Source of the DNA: Alkalihalobacillus alcalophilus ATCC 27647 = CGMCC 1.3604
GTDB taxonomy: Bacteria > Bacillota > Bacilli > Bacillales > Bacillaceae_D
Length of the DNA: 64,000 nucleotides
Reading direction: 5' to 3'
NCBI RefSeq assembly: GCF_000292245.2
Contig: NZ_ALPT02000007.1
Span: forward strand, 1 to 64,000
Below are positions 43,846-52,291 of this stretch, piece by piece; within the stretch, counting starts at the first letter, position 1; every line of letters starts with the position of its first letter. The position numbers and the translations under genes are program-made. Below the pieces are notes generated by a model. It searched no databases. It worked only from the letters and a program-made list of their open reading frames with translations, and was not told the origin of the DNA.

Positions 43846-44010
43846 ATGTCGAAAAGTAGCATCCTCGTGATGAGGATGCTTTTCGTTGTTCTTGATTTAG
43901 GCACATATAACTGTCAACAAATTCTGATTCAAATCAAATTCAGTTTAGTTCCATTTCCATCAATTACTCTCTCAACAAAACCTAACAAAATTCGAGTGGT
44001 GACAGGGACC
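43846..44010. repeat. MITE-like element, degenerate copy
   Basis: It holds GTCGAAAAGTAGCATCCTC, GATGAGGATGCTTTTCG (a strong hairpin) and a right end GTGACAGGGACC at 43999-44010. The left end has decayed to CAAGCACCCGATATTAAAT. The rest of 43566-44168 has no gene with start and ribosome site. Confidence 0.7.
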
Positions 44011-44168
44011 GAATTTAACTTCGGTTCGTTAAACATATCCAAACTCCACTACAAGGCAACGATGGCTTGTTTGCTTCTGCAATTACTCGTCTCATGTCTT
44101 GCATAGACGTAACGCCGGTAATCGCTAGGACTTTTCTTGAGATACGAAGTATAAAATTTCGCAGTTTC

Positions 44169-45278
44169 CTATAATAAATTCCAGTAAGATGACTGAATCT
44201 GTTTTACGTGATCTACTGCTTCTTTTTGAGAGGTAAGCAGTTCATTAGTTGGTAATCCTGGGAATGCGGGTGCAAAAGGATCTTCAATATTAGTTGAGAT
44301 ACCACTAATTGATTCTACAATAGCTAAGGAGCAAAAAGGTACATAAGCACCACTGTAACCTCCTTCATGGCATAAAACAAGTTTTCCATCGCAATGGTTT
44401 TTTGCAAGCTCGTTCATTGTTTCTGCAAATTGATAAAAGCCATCACGAGTAACCATCATTCGAGCTAGAGGATCAAATAAACTAGGATCTTGTCCTGCTG
44501 AAACGATGATTAACTCTGGTTTAAACTCATTTACAATTGGTGCTACAATTTCTTTGAATGCATACATATATCCAGCATTACCAGTCCCTGCAGGTAGTGG
44601 AATATTAACTGTATATCCTTCAGCACCATTTTTTCCAACGTGTTCAGCAAACCCTCGGTCTGCAGGGTAATATCTATCTTGGTGAAGCGATATAAAGAGC
44701 ACTTCATTATCTTCATAGAAGGCTGACTCCGTACCATTTCCATGGTGTACATCCCAATCAAGAACCAATACCCGTTTTAAACCATATTTTGCTTTAGCAT
44801 ACTTACCAGCGATTGCAACATTATTAAATAGGCAAAAACCGCTTCCTTCATGAGCTTCAGCATGATGCCCAGGAGGTCTAGTGAGTGCATAGACATTTTT
44901 AACGTCCCCATTCATTACTGCATCAACACCAGTTAATGCGCCTCCAGCAGACAATAAAGCTATTTCATAAGAGCCTGGCCCAACAATCGCCAGAGGACCA
45001 GTTTCTCCTCCACCATTATCACTCACTTCCTTCGTTTTCTGAATTAACTCTTTTGTATGAAATAAAGCAACTTCCTCTTCAGTGGCAGGGCGTGGTGCAA
45101 TGGATTTCATTTGCTTTAATAGTCCACTTCTCTCTAGTAAATTTTTAAAGCGACGTTTAGTTGCTGGATTCTCTGAATGAATGTCACTTTCTACCCATCC
45201 ACCTGGTGATAAAAATAATGCCCCATTACCGGTGTCATGCCAAAAATAACTCTCGTCACAAATAAAACCTGTTTTCAT
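44169..45278 (-). CDS. Histone-deacetylase-family amidohydrolase (acetylpolyamine/AcuC-like)
   Basis: The 369-residue protein has the HDAC core: TRPPGHHAEAHEGSGFCLFN (the tandem His pair), VLDWDVHHGNGTESAFY (zinc-binding Asp and His) and IVSAGQDPSLFDPLARM (third zinc ligand). Bacterial members deacetylate polyamines, acetyl-CoA synthetase or other small amides. It is transcribed away from a LuxR-type regulator at 45423, which probably controls it. A cre box lies in the shared intergenic region. Confidence 0.92.
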   Translation of the reverse strand: MKTGFICDESYFWHDTGNGALFLSPGGWVESDIHSENPATKRRFKNLLERSGLLKQMKSIAPRPATEEEVALFHTKELIQKTKEVSDNGGGETGPLAIVGPGSYEIALLSAGGALTGVDAVMNGDVKNVYALTRPPGHHAEAHEGSGFCLFNNVAIAGKYAKAKYGLKRVLVLDWDVHHGNGTESAFYEDNEVLFISLHQDRYYPADRGFAEHVGKNGAEGYTVNIPLPAGTGNAGYMYAFKEIVAPIVNEFKPELIIVSAGQDPSLFDPLARMMVTRDGFYQFAETMNELAKNHCDGKLVLCHEGGYSGAYVPFCSLAIVESISGISTNIEDPFAPAFPGLPTNELLTSQKEAVDHVKQIQSSYWNLL

Positions 45279-45330
45279 TGGAAATCCCCCTCTAAATTAT
45301 TTTAATATTCATGATATTATTATGTTAGTT

Positions 45331-45344
45331 GCAAGCGTTTACAG
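45331..45344. promoter_or_regulatory. cre box between the deacetylase and LuxR genes
   Basis: TGCAAGCGTTTACA fits TGNAANCGNTNWCA. It lies 53 bases upstream of the deacetylase start, so catabolite control by CcpA is likely. Confidence 0.7.
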
Positions 45345-45422
45345 CAATTACACAAACTCGTTCTTTTTATAAAAGAAAAAGTACCCAAAAGGGTACCAAC
45401 TTGATATTTGAGGTGATATAGA

Positions 45423-46481
45423 ATGGTTCAAGGACACAGTTTAAATAAGAAAGATTATAACGAGATGATGAAGCTAGTATCTTCGTTATCGACCCCTTCC
45501 ATTAACATATCGAGAGAACTACAATGTAAGTTATCTGAAATTTTCGGGTACCATTCTACAGTTTTATGGAAAGTGGATGATAATGAAAATTTAAATTCAC
45601 CTCAAACTCATCGCTTGTCAGACTATTCAATAGAGGAATATTTAAGAGATTATCATCACCTTGATTATTTACATCCAAATAATCAAGGTCAATTACTTAA
45701 GAATAAAATAGCTCTAAGGCTTGAAGATATTATCCCTCTCGAACGCTATAGAAAATCTACTTATTATAAAGAATTCATGAAAAAATATAACTATTATCAT
45801 GAAATGGTTGTGAGCTTCTACTTTAAACAAAGACTTGTAGGGGTACTTGGGGTGACTCGTGAGGAAGCTGAAGAAGGTTTTTCTGAAAACGATTGTCACC
45901 GGTTTAAAGCTCTAGCCCCTATTATAGCCAATTTTTTATGTATAGAAAAAGAGCAAGAAGAAGAGCGTTATGAGAGGAAAGTTTTTGAGGATTTTACTAA
46001 TAAAAGTGAAGCAGGTTTAATTTTACTTAATAAAAATTATTCCATTCAGTATATGAATAATGCTGCATGGGACATCTTTAGAATGACAACTAGAAATAAT
46101 GATTTAAATGGCTTTTTACAAAAACTTTTGAACAAAGATATACATTCTGTTATAGGGAGCTCTAAGCTGTACACTTCGGCTCTTGACAGCTACAGCGTTA
46201 GATTAGTATCTCAATTTGATAACTCCCTTTCTCATATTGATCGCTTTGCAATTATCATAGAAAAGGAATCTTCGCATGATTGTGATACAAATAAAAATTT
46301 AGTTTTACATTTAACAAGTCGCGAAAGAGAAGTTACTTATTTCCTTTGTAAAGGATACAGATATGAAGAAATAGCGAAAGAGCTGTATATAAGTATTAAT
46401 ACGGTGAAAAAGCATATCAAAAATATCTATCAAAAAACAAACGTTAACAGTAGAGCTTCATTGCAATTGCTGTTACAATAA
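45423..46481 (+). CDS. LuxR-type transcriptional regulator with GAF-like sensor
   Basis: The 352-residue protein ends in a LuxR helix-turn-helix: LTSREREVTYFLCKGYRYEE and ELYISINTVKKHIKNIYQKT. The first 290 residues look like a GAF/PAS-type sensor, including VVSFYFKQRLVGVLGVTRE and a PAS-like GLILLNKNYSIQYMNNAAWD. It has no phosphoreceiver domain. It is divergent from the deacetylase and probably senses a metabolite and activates that gene. GAGG before the ATG serves as ribosome site. Confidence 0.88.
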   Translation: MVQGHSLNKKDYNEMMKLVSSLSTPSINISRELQCKLSEIFGYHSTVLWKVDDNENLNSPQTHRLSDYSIEEYLRDYHHLDYLHPNNQGQLLKNKIALRLEDIIPLERYRKSTYYKEFMKKYNYYHEMVVSFYFKQRLVGVLGVTREEAEEGFSENDCHRFKALAPIIANFLCIEKEQEEERYERKVFEDFTNKSEAGLILLNKNYSIQYMNNAAWDIFRMTTRNNDLNGFLQKLLNKDIHSVIGSSKLYTSALDSYSVRLVSQFDNSLSHIDRFAIIIEKESSHDCDTNKNLVLHLTSREREVTYFLCKGYRYEEIAKELYISINTVKKHIKNIYQKTNVNSRASLQLLLQ

Positions 46482-46515
46482 GCTAGTTTTTTAAACCTAT
46501 GGTCGAAAAAAATAA

Positions 46516-46548
46516 GGGGAAGCACGGGGACGGTTCTCATGCTTCCTT
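46516..46548 (+). terminator. GGAAGCACGGGGACGGTTCTCATGCTTCC-type hairpin after the LuxR gene
   Basis: AAGGGGAAGCA pairs with TGCTTCCTTT; the inner part pairs partly. It lies 35 bases past the LuxR stop. It is a member of the same hairpin family as 37026 and 38970. Confidence 0.6.
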
Positions 46549-46704
46549 TCATTGCTTCATATATCACCATACTATTCCCCTCTTTCCTTAGGAAGTGCCA
46601 ACCACCCACCAGCTTATGTAGTGGATATAAATAGCCTAGCAGAGCCAAGCGATACTTAAAAATAACAGCCTCTAACTAACTTAATCTGTCCGATAAAAAC
46701 CAGC

Positions 46705-46860
46705 AATCTTCAGGTCGTTCCTGGCACCAAAACTATCAAACAGATCTCAGGAAGCATCACCTTACTATTCGACAAGTGAACGGAAACTATCGATTGTCGG
46801 ATTAAAGAAACAACTTGAAGGACTAACTAATCTTTGTTTTTTGGTGCCTGTCAATCCTCG
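46705..46860. repeat. Degenerate copies of the GACAGGCACC element
   Basis: CCTGGCACC near 46717, TTCGACAAGTGAACGG near 46770 and GGTGCCTGTCAATCCTCG at 46843 are decayed ends of the MITE-like element; AGCGAAAAAGCTAAAGAG follows. No gene is seen from 46549 to 46988. Confidence 0.55.
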
Positions 46861-46988
46861 TAATATAGCGAAAAAGCTAAAGAGTTGTTACTAAATAAAA
46901 ATAGATTGGATAAAAAGTTATATATTAGGTATTATGATTACAAATACAACTATTGGATATTTTATATATACTACTTTGAGGAGGACAA

Positions 46989-48395
46989 ATGATTAGAATT
47001 AATGATTATGCAGAAATATCATTTATAAGATTTGTTGAAAAATCGGAAAGGACTAACTCTAATTTTAATACAGAAAAAATCATTGAAGATTATTTATTAT
47101 ACAATTGTAAGAGTTGGGATTTGAAATTTTTCCTGAAGTTATTCCAAGATTTCCTTTTGAGAACAGACCAAGAAAATAAACCTCTAATAGAATTATTTGA
47201 AGATTTTTGCACCAACTCAGATTCTTTACAGTTCATTTCACCTGAGAGCATTAACAAAAGACCTTACTTAAATCCTTATTTACTTCAATTTTGGTACTTG
47301 ATGAAAAACGAGGTTGATTATAAGGTTATTAACGATTATTTCATCCATATGGCTACTGAAAGTTACCATCGTAATCTAGGTTTGGACAATTGGTTTAATG
47401 CAGTTACAAAAAGATATTCTACTATTCTTTCTTTTTATTTCAATAAATTCATGAGTAATACTTACTATCACCATTATTATTATGATTTTAACAACTGGAG
47501 AAGCCATAAAAGAGAACAATTATCAACCCCCCCTTACAATGGTGATTCGACAAATTTTTTTTCATTTGATGAAAGACGCATCAGATTACGACATTTAGTT
47601 TATACTCCACGCGATGAAATTTCTGAAAATTTAATATCTCGTGATATCATTAAACCTGATGATGACTTTCAGTATATTAATTTTTTACATTACCTTGTAG
47701 GACATAATATTAATATCAATAAACATTTAACTTACCCCGCTTTAATGAGATATGTTGAAATGTACTGTAACGAAACAGGTCAAAAAAAGGCACCCCTCAC
47801 TAAATTTGCTAAAAGTATTAATAAAAAAGACAATCTATTTAGTAAAATATTATCATTATGGAATCGTAACAAAAAAGGAACCGATTTTGATTTCGATAGA
47901 GTGAATCTCCCTAAAGCGCACAGTCTTATTTTATTTCCAAAACACAATAAACTATCTGAATTTTTAAATCTATATTGGGAAGATATTCATCATATGACTC
48001 ACGATATTATGGACATCTATTATACAGAAGAAGACTTCAAAACTAATGTTAGTGGGTATAAACGATTAAATCAGTTACAACCTAGTTTCCAAAGAGCAGA
48101 TGTAACGTTACCAGCCATTTTCGTATGGGAAAAGTTCGGAACAGAAGTAGAATTCATCTTGTTAGATAAATTATCCCATAAGGAAATTTACGATGTACTT
48201 GAGTATTTTAAACTCTCCATACAAAATAATACTAATTTTATTGAGTCTGTTAAACTTACGAAAGAGCAAGTTAAGGAGATTATAAAAAAAAGAGAGAGTG
48301 AAAAAACAAATGGAGTTCATATAACCAACAGTAATATAATGACAGTTGGGCATAATAATCATCTCGAAAACCCGAACATCAAAGTAGATAATTAA
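46989..48395 (+). CDS. Unrecognised 468-residue protein with C-terminal NS-x-V-G-x-N-N motif
   Basis: The protein matches no family I can name. It is AT-rich-coded, rich in Asn, Tyr, Phe and Lys, and appears mostly helical and soluble, with segments such as FFLKLFQDFLLRTDQENKPL and YTEEDFKTNVSGYKRLNQLQ. The last 26 residues carry ITNSNIMTVGHNNHL, which recurs near the N-terminus of the next protein (ITNSQVSVVGDNNQL). GAGGAGG lies four bases before the ATG. The two genes are 40 bases apart and form an operon. A sensor or regulatory role for this larger protein, passing a signal through the shared motif, is inference. Confidence 0.75.
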   Translation: MIRINDYAEISFIRFVEKSERTNSNFNTEKIIEDYLLYNCKSWDLKFFLKLFQDFLLRTDQENKPLIELFEDFCTNSDSLQFISPESINKRPYLNPYLLQFWYLMKNEVDYKVINDYFIHMATESYHRNLGLDNWFNAVTKRYSTILSFYFNKFMSNTYYHHYYYDFNNWRSHKREQLSTPPYNGDSTNFFSFDERRIRLRHLVYTPRDEISENLISRDIIKPDDDFQYINFLHYLVGHNININKHLTYPALMRYVEMYCNETGQKKAPLTKFAKSINKKDNLFSKILSLWNRNKKGTDFDFDRVNLPKAHSLILFPKHNKLSEFLNLYWEDIHHMTHDIMDIYYTEEDFKTNVSGYKRLNQLQPSFQRADVTLPAIFVWEKFGTEVEFILLDKLSHKEIYDVLEYFKLSIQNNTNFIESVKLTKEQVKEIIKKRESEKTNGVHITNSNIMTVGHNNHLENPNIKVDN

Positions 48396-48435
48396 AATAA
48401 AATTCAATAATGAACTGATGATAGGAGACCACTAA

Positions 48436-48789
48436 ATGGAGAAATATAAAATAACTAACTCTCAAGTATCTGTTGTTGGCGACAATAATCAATTAAATAA
48501 TATTAGTCTTACCGTGAACAATATGCATTCGTATGAAATGGATATTCAAAAATTACAAGAAGAGATAAAATCAATAGTAGACTTCCTAGTGAAAAAAGAA
48601 ATCAAAAGTACCGAAGAAAAGATACTAGTATCAGATATGTATGACTTACTTAATTTATCTGGTGAAGGTACAATCAAGGAAATTACTAATGACCTAAAAA
48701 ACAAAGCATCAAAACTTTTATATGATATAGCAACGGGAGTTAATGCGGGATTGATTGTCAATATTCTTTCGAAAGTGCTCGGAATGTAA
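48436..48789 (+). CDS. Small protein with N-terminal NS-x-V-G-x-N-N motif, partner of the 468-residue protein
   Basis: The 117-residue protein begins MEKYKITNSQVSVVGDNNQL and continues with a predicted helical domain (DIQKLQEEIKSIVDFLVKKE, LLYDIATGVNAGLIVNILSK). About 13 of 24 positions of its first segment match the C-terminus of the preceding protein. The last helix is moderately hydrophobic and could contact a membrane. A GGAG ribosome site lies upstream. Paired short motifs on adjacent proteins resemble amyloid-type signalling pairs in which a small helical effector is triggered by a larger receptor. This role is a hypothesis. Confidence 0.75.
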   Translation: MEKYKITNSQVSVVGDNNQLNNISLTVNNMHSYEMDIQKLQEEIKSIVDFLVKKEIKSTEEKILVSDMYDLLNLSGEGTIKEITNDLKNKASKLLYDIATGVNAGLIVNILSKVLGM

Positions 48790-48854
48790 ATAGTTATCTT
48801 TCTTACTCTGAATATAGTAGTGTCTTGGATGACTTTTGAGCAGAAGTTTAGGTC

Positions 48855-48949
48855 GGTGCCTGTCAATCCTCGAACTTTACCGAAAAGCACCCTCACTACG
48901 AGGATGCTTTTCGTCATATTCTAACAAATACCGACAAGTGACAGTTACT
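48855..48949. repeat. MITE-like element, 95-bp copy
   Basis: It begins GGTGCCTGTCAATCCTCG, contains ACCGAAAAGCACCCTCACTACGAGGATGCTTTTCG-type hairpin sequence and CATATTCTAACAAATACCGAC, and ends GTGACAGTTAC. It lies between two convergent genes and can terminate transcription in both directions. Confidence 0.8.
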
Positions 48950-48953
48950 ACCA

Positions 48954-49391
48954 CTAATTCTCATACTCTGCTATTTTACAAACTCGTCGCTCATGACGTC
49001 CGCCTTCATACTCGGTTTCTAACCAAACTTTCACTATTTCTCGAGCTAATCCATTCCCTAGTACTCTTTGTCCTAAGGCTAATACATTACTGTTATTGTG
49101 TAGACGAGTGTATTTTGCGCTAAAGGTATCATGGGCGAGGGCACAGCGGATACCTTTAACTTTATTGGCCATAATAGACATCCCAATACCTGTTCCACAT
49201 ATGAGTATTCCTCTATCTACTTTTCCTGTTGTGACTTGTTCAGAAACTTCTAATGCATAATCTGGATAATCCACTCGCTCTTCTGAATAAGCTCCTAAAT
49301 CTATAATTGTAATTTTCAGTTCTTCTAATTGCTTCTTTATTTCTTCCTTCATCGGTAAAGCGGTATGGTCACATGCAATGGCTACTTTCAT
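48954..49391 (-). CDS. rpiB: RpiB/LacAB family sugar-phosphate isomerase
   Basis: The 145-residue protein has the RpiB pattern: IACDHTALPMKEEI at the start, DLGAYSEERVDYPDYA, and the active-site loop GILICGTGIGMSIMANKVKG (Cys and the GTG-x-G phosphate loop), then NNSNVLALG. It interconverts allose-6-phosphate and allulose-6-phosphate or ribose-5-phosphate and ribulose-5-phosphate. In this operon allose-6-phosphate is the likely substrate. An operator palindrome lies 29 bases upstream. Confidence 0.88.
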   Translation of the reverse strand: MKVAIACDHTALPMKEEIKKQLEELKITIIDLGAYSEERVDYPDYALEVSEQVTTGKVDRGILICGTGIGMSIMANKVKGIRCALAHDTFSAKYTRLHNNSNVLALGQRVLGNGLAREIVKVWLETEYEGGRHERRVCKIAEYEN

Positions 49392-49419
49392 AAAAAATAC
49401 CTGCCTTTTTTTGATTTCG

Positions 49420-49434
49420 GGTAATCGATTAACC
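49420..49434. promoter_or_regulatory. LacI-type operator before rpiB
   Basis: GGTAATCGATTAACC is a near-perfect palindrome around a central CG. Identical or near-identical sites lie at 55834-55846, 55889-55903 and 55923-55935 before alsB. It sits between the LacI gene and rpiB. Confidence 0.8.
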
Positions 49435-49462
49435 TGATATATTCCAACAAAAAATCTCTAAT

Positions 49463-50446
49463 TTAAAAATTAAGAGTTGAATTTCTCTCAATATATTTTA
49501 CTGGAATCGTTGTTTCTTTATCGACACTCACACCATTATCAATCATATTTAGTAACTTTTTAGCTGCTAACGTGCCTAAAGCGACTTTATTTTGGTCAAT
49601 AGAAGAAATCGACATATATTCAGCTAAACTAATGTTATCGTAGCCAATGATTTTAACTTTCTCGGGCACATTTATTTGATGATGCTCTAAAGCTAGTTTT
49701 ACACCAAATGCTAACCAATCCGTCGTAGCAAAGATACCGTCATATTGAAACCCTTGATCTTTAATCAAAAAATCTATCGCCTTTTGTGCTTGTTTAATTC
49801 CTACTTCCACTTTAACATGACTAAACGGTATTTGATTGTCTTCCATAACCTTCTGGAAACCTCTTAATCTTTCCATTGTTGGAAAAACGTCACGGTAATC
49901 ACTGATGATTAATAAATTTTTGCAACCTTTTTGTAGTAACTCTCTCGCTGCTATACTTCCTCCATTAAAATTGTCAGATGTTACAATTGCCACATTGTGC
50001 AATTTAGGTTTTCGATCAATACAGACGATTGGTAATTGTGTTTTCATTTGAAAAAGTTGATCGCTTGCCGATAAATAGATTAAGCCGTCTACACCTTTCA
50101 ATTCCAACTCTTCAAAGTACTTCAATTCTTTTTCTTCATTTTCATTTGAGTTACAAATAAAAACAGAATATCCAAGTTCACCACAATGATTTTCTATCGC
50201 TAAAACAATTTGAGCAAAAAATTCATTCGTAATGTCAGGGACAATGACACCGATTGTTTTGGATTTACTCGTTCTTAAACTTTTTGCGACAGCATTTGGA
50301 CGATAATCATATTTCTTAACAATATCAAGTATATTTTGCTTTGTTTCTTCGGAATATCGACCCGTGTTATTCAGTACTTTTGATACTGTTGCACTTGAAA
50401 CTCCTGCCATCTCTGCTATAGCCTTGATCGTTAATTTTTTTCCCAT
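49463..50446 (-). CDS. LacI family transcriptional regulator of the als operon
   Basis: The 327-residue protein starts with a LacI helix-turn-helix (LTIKAIAEMAGVSSATVSKV) and hinge helix, followed by the periplasmic-binding-protein-like sensor (IGVIVPDITNEFFAQIV). It is encoded inside the operon, between the kinase and rpiB, and probably represses it through the GGTTAATCGATTAACC-type sites. The expected inducer is allose or a phosphorylated derivative. Confidence 0.9.
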   Translation of the reverse strand: MGKKLTIKAIAEMAGVSSATVSKVLNNTGRYSEETKQNILDIVKKYDYRPNAVAKSLRTSKSKTIGVIVPDITNEFFAQIVLAIENHCGELGYSVFICNSNENEEKELKYFEELELKGVDGLIYLSASDQLFQMKTQLPIVCIDRKPKLHNVAIVTSDNFNGGSIAARELLQKGCKNLLIISDYRDVFPTMERLRGFQKVMEDNQIPFSHVKVEVGIKQAQKAIDFLIKDQGFQYDGIFATTDWLAFGVKLALEHHQINVPEKVKIIGYDNISLAEYMSISSIDQNKVALGTLAAKKLLNMIDNGVSVDKETTIPVKYIERNSTLNF

Positions 50447-50560
50447 CTCAATTGCTCCGATTCTAAATTAGAATATATATTACAACTATAAACCTCATTC
50501 ATAATCAAATCAATTATGATAGTTAACATCTTAGCGAAAGCATTAAAAAATATCAAAGGC

Positions 50561-51499
50561 TTAACAAACTAGGTTACCTTTATTCAGATAGAGTCTTCCG
50601 TATATACTCCTTGCTGCTCCTAATATACCTGCAGCATCTGTATCCTCTGCATACTCAATCGTTAATCCATTAGCAGGCCATGGCTTTCTTGTGTAATGAA
50701 AGATAGACTCTTCTAATTGTTTCTTAGGGAAATCGACCATTCCCAAAACCCCTCCACCAAGAATAACGATATTTGGATCGAAAATATTAATTTCAGTAGC
50801 TATGGGTATTGAAAGCGTCCGAATAAAATCACGTATACGCTTATCCTCTGAATATTTCACAAAAATTTGTTCAAATGGAACATCCGAAAAATACTGTTGA
50901 TAAAGAGAGACTAACGCTTTTCCAGATGCATGTACTTCAATACAACCAGAATTGCCACATTGGCAAGAACTTTCATCTCCCATTACGGGTATGTGCCCTA
51001 GTTCTCCGGCGGCACCGTTTTTACCCCTGAGGAAATTTTGGTTTAAGTAAATTGAATTGCCAAACCCTGTTCCAATATAGAATCCTAAAACGATGTCCTC
51101 TTCTGAAATCGTTCTTTTAGAGAGTTCATATTGTAATAAATAATTGACGTCTTTCTCAATAAATATCGGTATCTTAAAATAATGTTGAAGATCGTCTACT
51201 ATATTCGTATTACTTAAACACTCTAAATTCGGAGTGGAATGAATACTCTTCTTGTCCTTACTTATAACGGATGGAAACCCCATTCCAATAGCCATAACTT
51301 GTTTAATCCCCATATGCTCTTGGATATATTCTTCTAAAAATCGAATTAAAGATTCAATTGGCTCATGAACATTAATCACATCAACTACTTTTTTCTTAAA
51401 GTAGTAGAAAAGATTATTTTCGTGAGTGACTGCTCCTATCCGAATATGCGTACCACCAATATCCACACCTATGACATACTTTTGTTTTTTTATCTCCAT
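50561..51499 (-). CDS. alsK: ROK family sugar kinase, probable D-allose kinase
   Basis: The 312-residue protein has the ROK phosphate motif VIGVDIGGTHIRIGAV, catalytic region FIEKDVNYLL, GELGHIPV and the zinc site CQCGNSGCIEVHASG. It lacks a DNA-binding domain and is therefore an enzyme rather than a regulator. Position with an AlsE-type epimerase, an ABC sugar importer and an RpiB isomerase identifies it as the likely allose 6-kinase. Other hexoses cannot be excluded. Confidence 0.82.
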   Translation of the reverse strand: MEIKKQKYVIGVDIGGTHIRIGAVTHENNLFYYFKKKVVDVINVHEPIESLIRFLEEYIQEHMGIKQVMAIGMGFPSVISKDKKSIHSTPNLECLSNTNIVDDLQHYFKIPIFIEKDVNYLLQYELSKRTISEEDIVLGFYIGTGFGNSIYLNQNFLRGKNGAAGELGHIPVMGDESSCQCGNSGCIEVHASGKALVSLYQQYFSDVPFEQIFVKYSEDKRIRDFIRTLSIPIATEINIFDPNIVILGGGVLGMVDFPKKQLEESIFHYTRKPWPANGLTIEYAEDTDAAGILGAARSIYGRLYLNKGNLVC

Positions 51500-51576
51500 A
51501 TGAATTTCCTCACCTTAGTTTTGCTTCCAACCATTTTTAAGTAGGTTAAAAGATTAGAGTAGATTGGAAAAAGCTA

Positions 51577-52263
51577 TCAGACTTGTGAAATGTCTTTAAC
51601 TTCAAGATGAAACGTATCCATCATTTTATCCCAGGCAATATTGACATCTTCATCTAGTCCAAATAACCCTGAAGATCCAACAATTAATACTTCCGCACCA
51701 GCTTCTACAAGCTTTTTAAAAGTATTTTTGTTACAAGAGCCGTCGATTGTAATCAAATACTTATAGCCATTTCTCTCTTTTAATTCTTTTGCTTCTTTTA
51801 TTTTTCCAATCATTTCTTCTACAAATTTCTGACCTGCAAATCCTGGGTCCACTGTCATAATCGTTAACTTATCAACGTGCTGAATATAATGTCTTATCGA
51901 CTCTAGTGGTGTGGCTGGATTGAGGACAACTCCAAACTTTTTCCCTTTTTCCTTAATTTGATTAATCAAACGAAAAGCATTCCCATTAATCGTCTCTGCA
52001 TGTAAGCTAATATAGTCCGCACCCGCGTCAATCGTCATTTCGACAAAGTCGGCCGGATTCGTTACCATTAAATGTGCATCAATCGGAACGTCCGTAATTT
52101 TTTTCAATTCTTGAATAAAAAAGGGGGAGAGCGTGATATTTTTAACAAAATGACCATCCATAATGTCAACATGATAAAAATCAGCTTTATCATTTAATAC
52201 CTCCACTTGTTCTTTGAACCTCGATAAATCCATACACATTAATGACGGTGAAAACTTATACAT
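51577..52263 (-). CDS. alsE: D-allulose-6-phosphate 3-epimerase (ribulose-phosphate 3-epimerase family)
   Basis: The 228-residue TIM barrel carries family residues in SPSLMCMDLSRF, HVDIMDGHFVKNITLSPFF (metal-binding His and Asp), IDAHLMVTNP and the phosphate-binding IVGSSGLFG. MDGHFVKNITLSP is closer to AlsE than to Rpe proteins. The ATG at 52263 follows AAGGAG and was preferred over the longer frame from 52311, which overlaps the permease gene. It converts allulose-6-phosphate to fructose-6-phosphate. Confidence 0.88.
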   Translation of the reverse strand: MYKFSPSLMCMDLSRFKEQVEVLNDKADFYHVDIMDGHFVKNITLSPFFIQELKKITDVPIDAHLMVTNPADFVEMTIDAGADYISLHAETINGNAFRLINQIKEKGKKFGVVLNPATPLESIRHYIQHVDKLTIMTVDPGFAGQKFVEEMIGKIKEAKELKERNGYKYLITIDGSCNKNTFKKLVEAGAEVLIVGSSGLFGLDEDVNIAWDKMMDTFHLEVKDISQV

Positions 52264-52291
52264 GTAAACTCCTTCTTTCTTTTTTGAATTT

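Noticed and set aside
44040..44165. Minus-strand frame reading KVLAITGVTSMQDMRRVIAE downstream of the deacetylase gene
   Set aside because: It looks like a coding remnant, but it is short, has no start and no family could be named.
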